From Acidobacteriota bacterium (GTDB lineage Bacteria; Acidobacteriota; Terriglobia; Terriglobales; Acidobacteriaceae): DNA of 64,000 bases. The notes under the pieces are model-generated. The model was not told the DNA's origin, made no database searches, and worked only from the letters and a program-made list of their open reading frames with translations. Made by a program: the position numbers and the translations under genes. Where the stretch lies: contig JAJYZC010000006.1 in assembly GCA_021800255.1 (NCBI GenBank), forward strand, positions 1 to 64,000. The letters run 5' to 3'. Below, piece after piece: positions 62,576 to 64,000 of this stretch (position 1 is its first letter; each line of letters opens with the position of its first letter).

Positions 62576-63772
62576 ATGGTTGAAATCCTGGCCCAACAGT
62601 CGGCCGCCGCGGCGGTTTCGCGGCTGGCCCTGAGCGATCTGGCGCCTTCCACCTACCAATCGGAGATTCGCGCCATGACCACGGAGTGCAACCGCATGGG
62701 CGGCATCAACCTGGCCCAGGGGGTGTGCGACACGCCGGTTCCGGCGGTGGTGGAGGCGGCGGCGGTCGAGGCCATCCGCGAGGGGCAGAACACTTACACG
62801 CGCTGCGATGGAATCGAGCGTCTGCGCGCGGCCATCGCCGTCAAGCAGCGCCGCGATTACGGGTTGGAGTATGACCCGGAGCGCGAGACGATGGCCTGCT
62901 CGGGCGCAAGCGCAGGACTGCACGTAGCGGCCATGGCGCTGCTCAATCCTGGCGACGAAGTGATTCTCTTCGAGCCCTTCTACGGCTACCACGTGAACAC
63001 GCTCCAGTCGCAGCGCGTGAAGCCGGTGCTGGTGGCGCTGGCGGAGCCGGACTGGCAGCTCGACGTGGACGCGCTGTATGCCGCCGTAACCCCGCGCACG
63101 CGCGCCATCCTGCTCAACACGCCCGCCAACCCCAGCGGAAAGATCTTCACGCGGCTGGAGCTGGAGGCGGTGGCGAAGCTGGCCATTGAGCGCGGCCTGT
63201 TCGTGATTACCGACGAGATTTACGAGTACTTTGTCTACGATGGGGCGCAGCACATCTGTATAGCGGCGCTCGAAGGGATGCGCGAGCGGACGATTGTGGT
63301 TTCAGGGTTCAGCAAGACGTATTCCGTGACCGGCTGGCGGGTGGGCTACGCAGTGGCGGGCGCGCGCTGGATGGCGGCCATGGCGCACTTCCACGATTTG
63401 ATCTACGTGTGCTCGCCCGCGCCGTTGCAGGTGGGCGTGGCTGCGGGGCTGGAGCAGTTGCCGCCCGCGTTTTACGCGCAGTTGGCTGCCGATTACCAAG
63501 GCAAACGCGAGCGGCTGGCAATCGCGCTAAAGGCGGCGGGCATGGACCCGCTGATCCCTCCCGGCGCCTATTACATCCTGGCCCGCGCGGCGCACCTGCC
63601 CGGCAAGACAGGCGCGGAAAAGGCGCGCAACCTGATGAAGGCGACGGGCGTGGCCTCCGTGGCCGGTTCGGCGTTCTTCCGTGCGGGGCGCGGCGAAGAC
63701 TTGCTGCGGTTCTGCTTCGCCAAGCGGGATGCGGAGCTGGATGAGGCGTGCGAGCGGCTGAAGCGGCTGTAA
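62576..63772 (+). CDS. Class I/II pyridoxal-phosphate aminotransferase
   Basis: 398 residues, fold type I. NTPANPSGK (substrate and PLP binding), DEIYEYFVYD, and the PLP lysine K247 in GFSKTYSVTGWRVGY are all present. It resembles aspartate/kynurenine-type aminotransferases (MGGINLAQGVCDTPVP near the start). Substrate unresolved. GGAGG lies about 11 bases before ATG 62576; the upstream ATG at 62525 is less likely. Confidence 0.92.
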   Translation: MVEILAQQSAAAAVSRLALSDLAPSTYQSEIRAMTTECNRMGGINLAQGVCDTPVPAVVEAAAVEAIREGQNTYTRCDGIERLRAAIAVKQRRDYGLEYDPERETMACSGASAGLHVAAMALLNPGDEVILFEPFYGYHVNTLQSQRVKPVLVALAEPDWQLDVDALYAAVTPRTRAILLNTPANPSGKIFTRLELEAVAKLAIERGLFVITDEIYEYFVYDGAQHICIAALEGMRERTIVVSGFSKTYSVTGWRVGYAVAGARWMAAMAHFHDLIYVCSPAPLQVGVAAGLEQLPPAFYAQLAADYQGKRERLAIALKAAGMDPLIPPGAYYILARAAHLPGKTGAEKARNLMKATGVASVAGSAFFRAGRGEDLLRFCFAKRDAELDEACERLKRL

Positions 63773-64000
63773 CGGCGCGGGATTTCGCGCTCGCGCCTCA
63801 CCGCGCGCCATGAATGAGGCGCCGGGCAGGGACGAAGACGCGCCAAAGAGGCCGCCAAAAAATGAGATGGGTCCTGGCTTTTGAGGGCCGGGAATCAGGC
63901 GGAATGGCCATCGCTGGACTCCCGGCCGCCGGCAGGAAATCTTGAAGAAATCTGCCGCCCGTAAGACGATCGAGGGTAAACTAGCCTTGAACCGGGATGC
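63773..64000. other. Right-end region without a complete gene
   Basis: 228 bases. An inverted repeat GGCGCG/CGCGCC directly after the aminotransferase stop has no T-run. A TAAACT hexamer near 63977 and an ATG at 63997 hint at a gene beginning beyond the window edge. Confidence 0.35.

Noticed and set aside
63774..63797. GGCGCG/CGCGCC hairpin as aminotransferase terminator
   Set aside because: The loop is long and no T-run follows. GC-rich chance pairing is likely.

Overview
This is a GC-rich, densely coded bacterial chromosome segment with about 50 protein genes, one tRNA and short intergenic gaps. The gene set points to Acidobacteriota, most likely Terriglobia/Acidobacteriaceae. The pointers are an Oar-like TonB-dependent receptor with an N-terminal carboxypeptidase-regulatory domain, a VWFA-related secreted protein of the acidobacterial type, a very long secreted PIG-L deacetylase, DUF2393/DUF1648/DUF3108 proteins and a combined cytochrome bc / caa3 oxidase operon. 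The taxonomic call is inference from gene content. There is no rRNA in the window.

Layout. 1-5.6 kb: leftward genes for a PASTA-domain membrane protein (cut by the window edge), a CDF metal exporter, the menaquinone methyltransferase ubiE/menG, a GT4 glycosyltransferase and a degenerate sigma54-activator-like AAA+ protein. 5.9-10.8 kb: an SDR oxidoreductase, then leftward envelope proteins (OmpA-like, DUF2393, DUF1648), a DnaC-like helicase loader and secG. 10.86-11.3 kb: tRNA-Leu(GAG) next to a decayed tyrosine-recombinase tail. 11.3-17.2 kb: an amino-acid permease, a secreted PIG-L deacetylase and protoporphyrinogen oxidase. 17.6-20.1 kb: cydAB, the high-affinity bd-type quinol oxidase. 20.5-27.9 kb: small basic proteins, a Gfo/Idh/MocA oxidoreductase, a LOG-family protein, a UvrD/PcrA helicase, an acyltransferase and an exported peroxiredoxin.

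27.9-36.1 kb is one leftward respiratory operon. In transcription order it holds cytochrome oxidase subunits II (with fused cytochrome c), I and III, an unidentified membrane protein, a diheme cytochrome c lipoprotein, a Rieske protein, a cytochrome b fused to cytochrome c, and a CtaG-like assembly factor. This is a complete route from quinol to oxygen. With cydAB it gives the cell two terminal branches, and both upstream regions carry operator-like sites. 36.2-39.1 kb: a DUF1634/TauE pair, a small membrane protein and an adenosine-deaminase family enzyme. 39.4-44.1 kb: mutL, an AlkZ-like winged-helix protein with a 200-residue basic tail, and cmk. 44.3-50.6 kb: the TonB-dependent receptor behind a perfect FNR-type box, a MoaD-MoaE fusion, a VWFA protein and an AmrS-type radical SAM enzyme. 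50.8-56.8 kb: a complete RND-MFP-TolC efflux operon. 57-64 kb: DUF2071 protein, a duplicated ThyX-like protein, a heptosyltransferase-like GT9 gene containing heptanucleotide repeats, an isoprenylcysteine-methyltransferase-like membrane protein, a DUF3108 protein and a class I aminotransferase.

No CRISPR array, insertion sequence or prophage was seen. The only mobile-element trace is the integrase remnant beside the tRNA. The most unusual items are the AlkZ-like protein with its basic tail, the cytochrome b-c fusion with an altered Qo motif and its repeat-bearing promoter, the FNR-type box before a TonB receptor, the internal Gly-Gly of the MoaD-MoaE fusion, and the possible frame-switching repeats in the GT9 gene.
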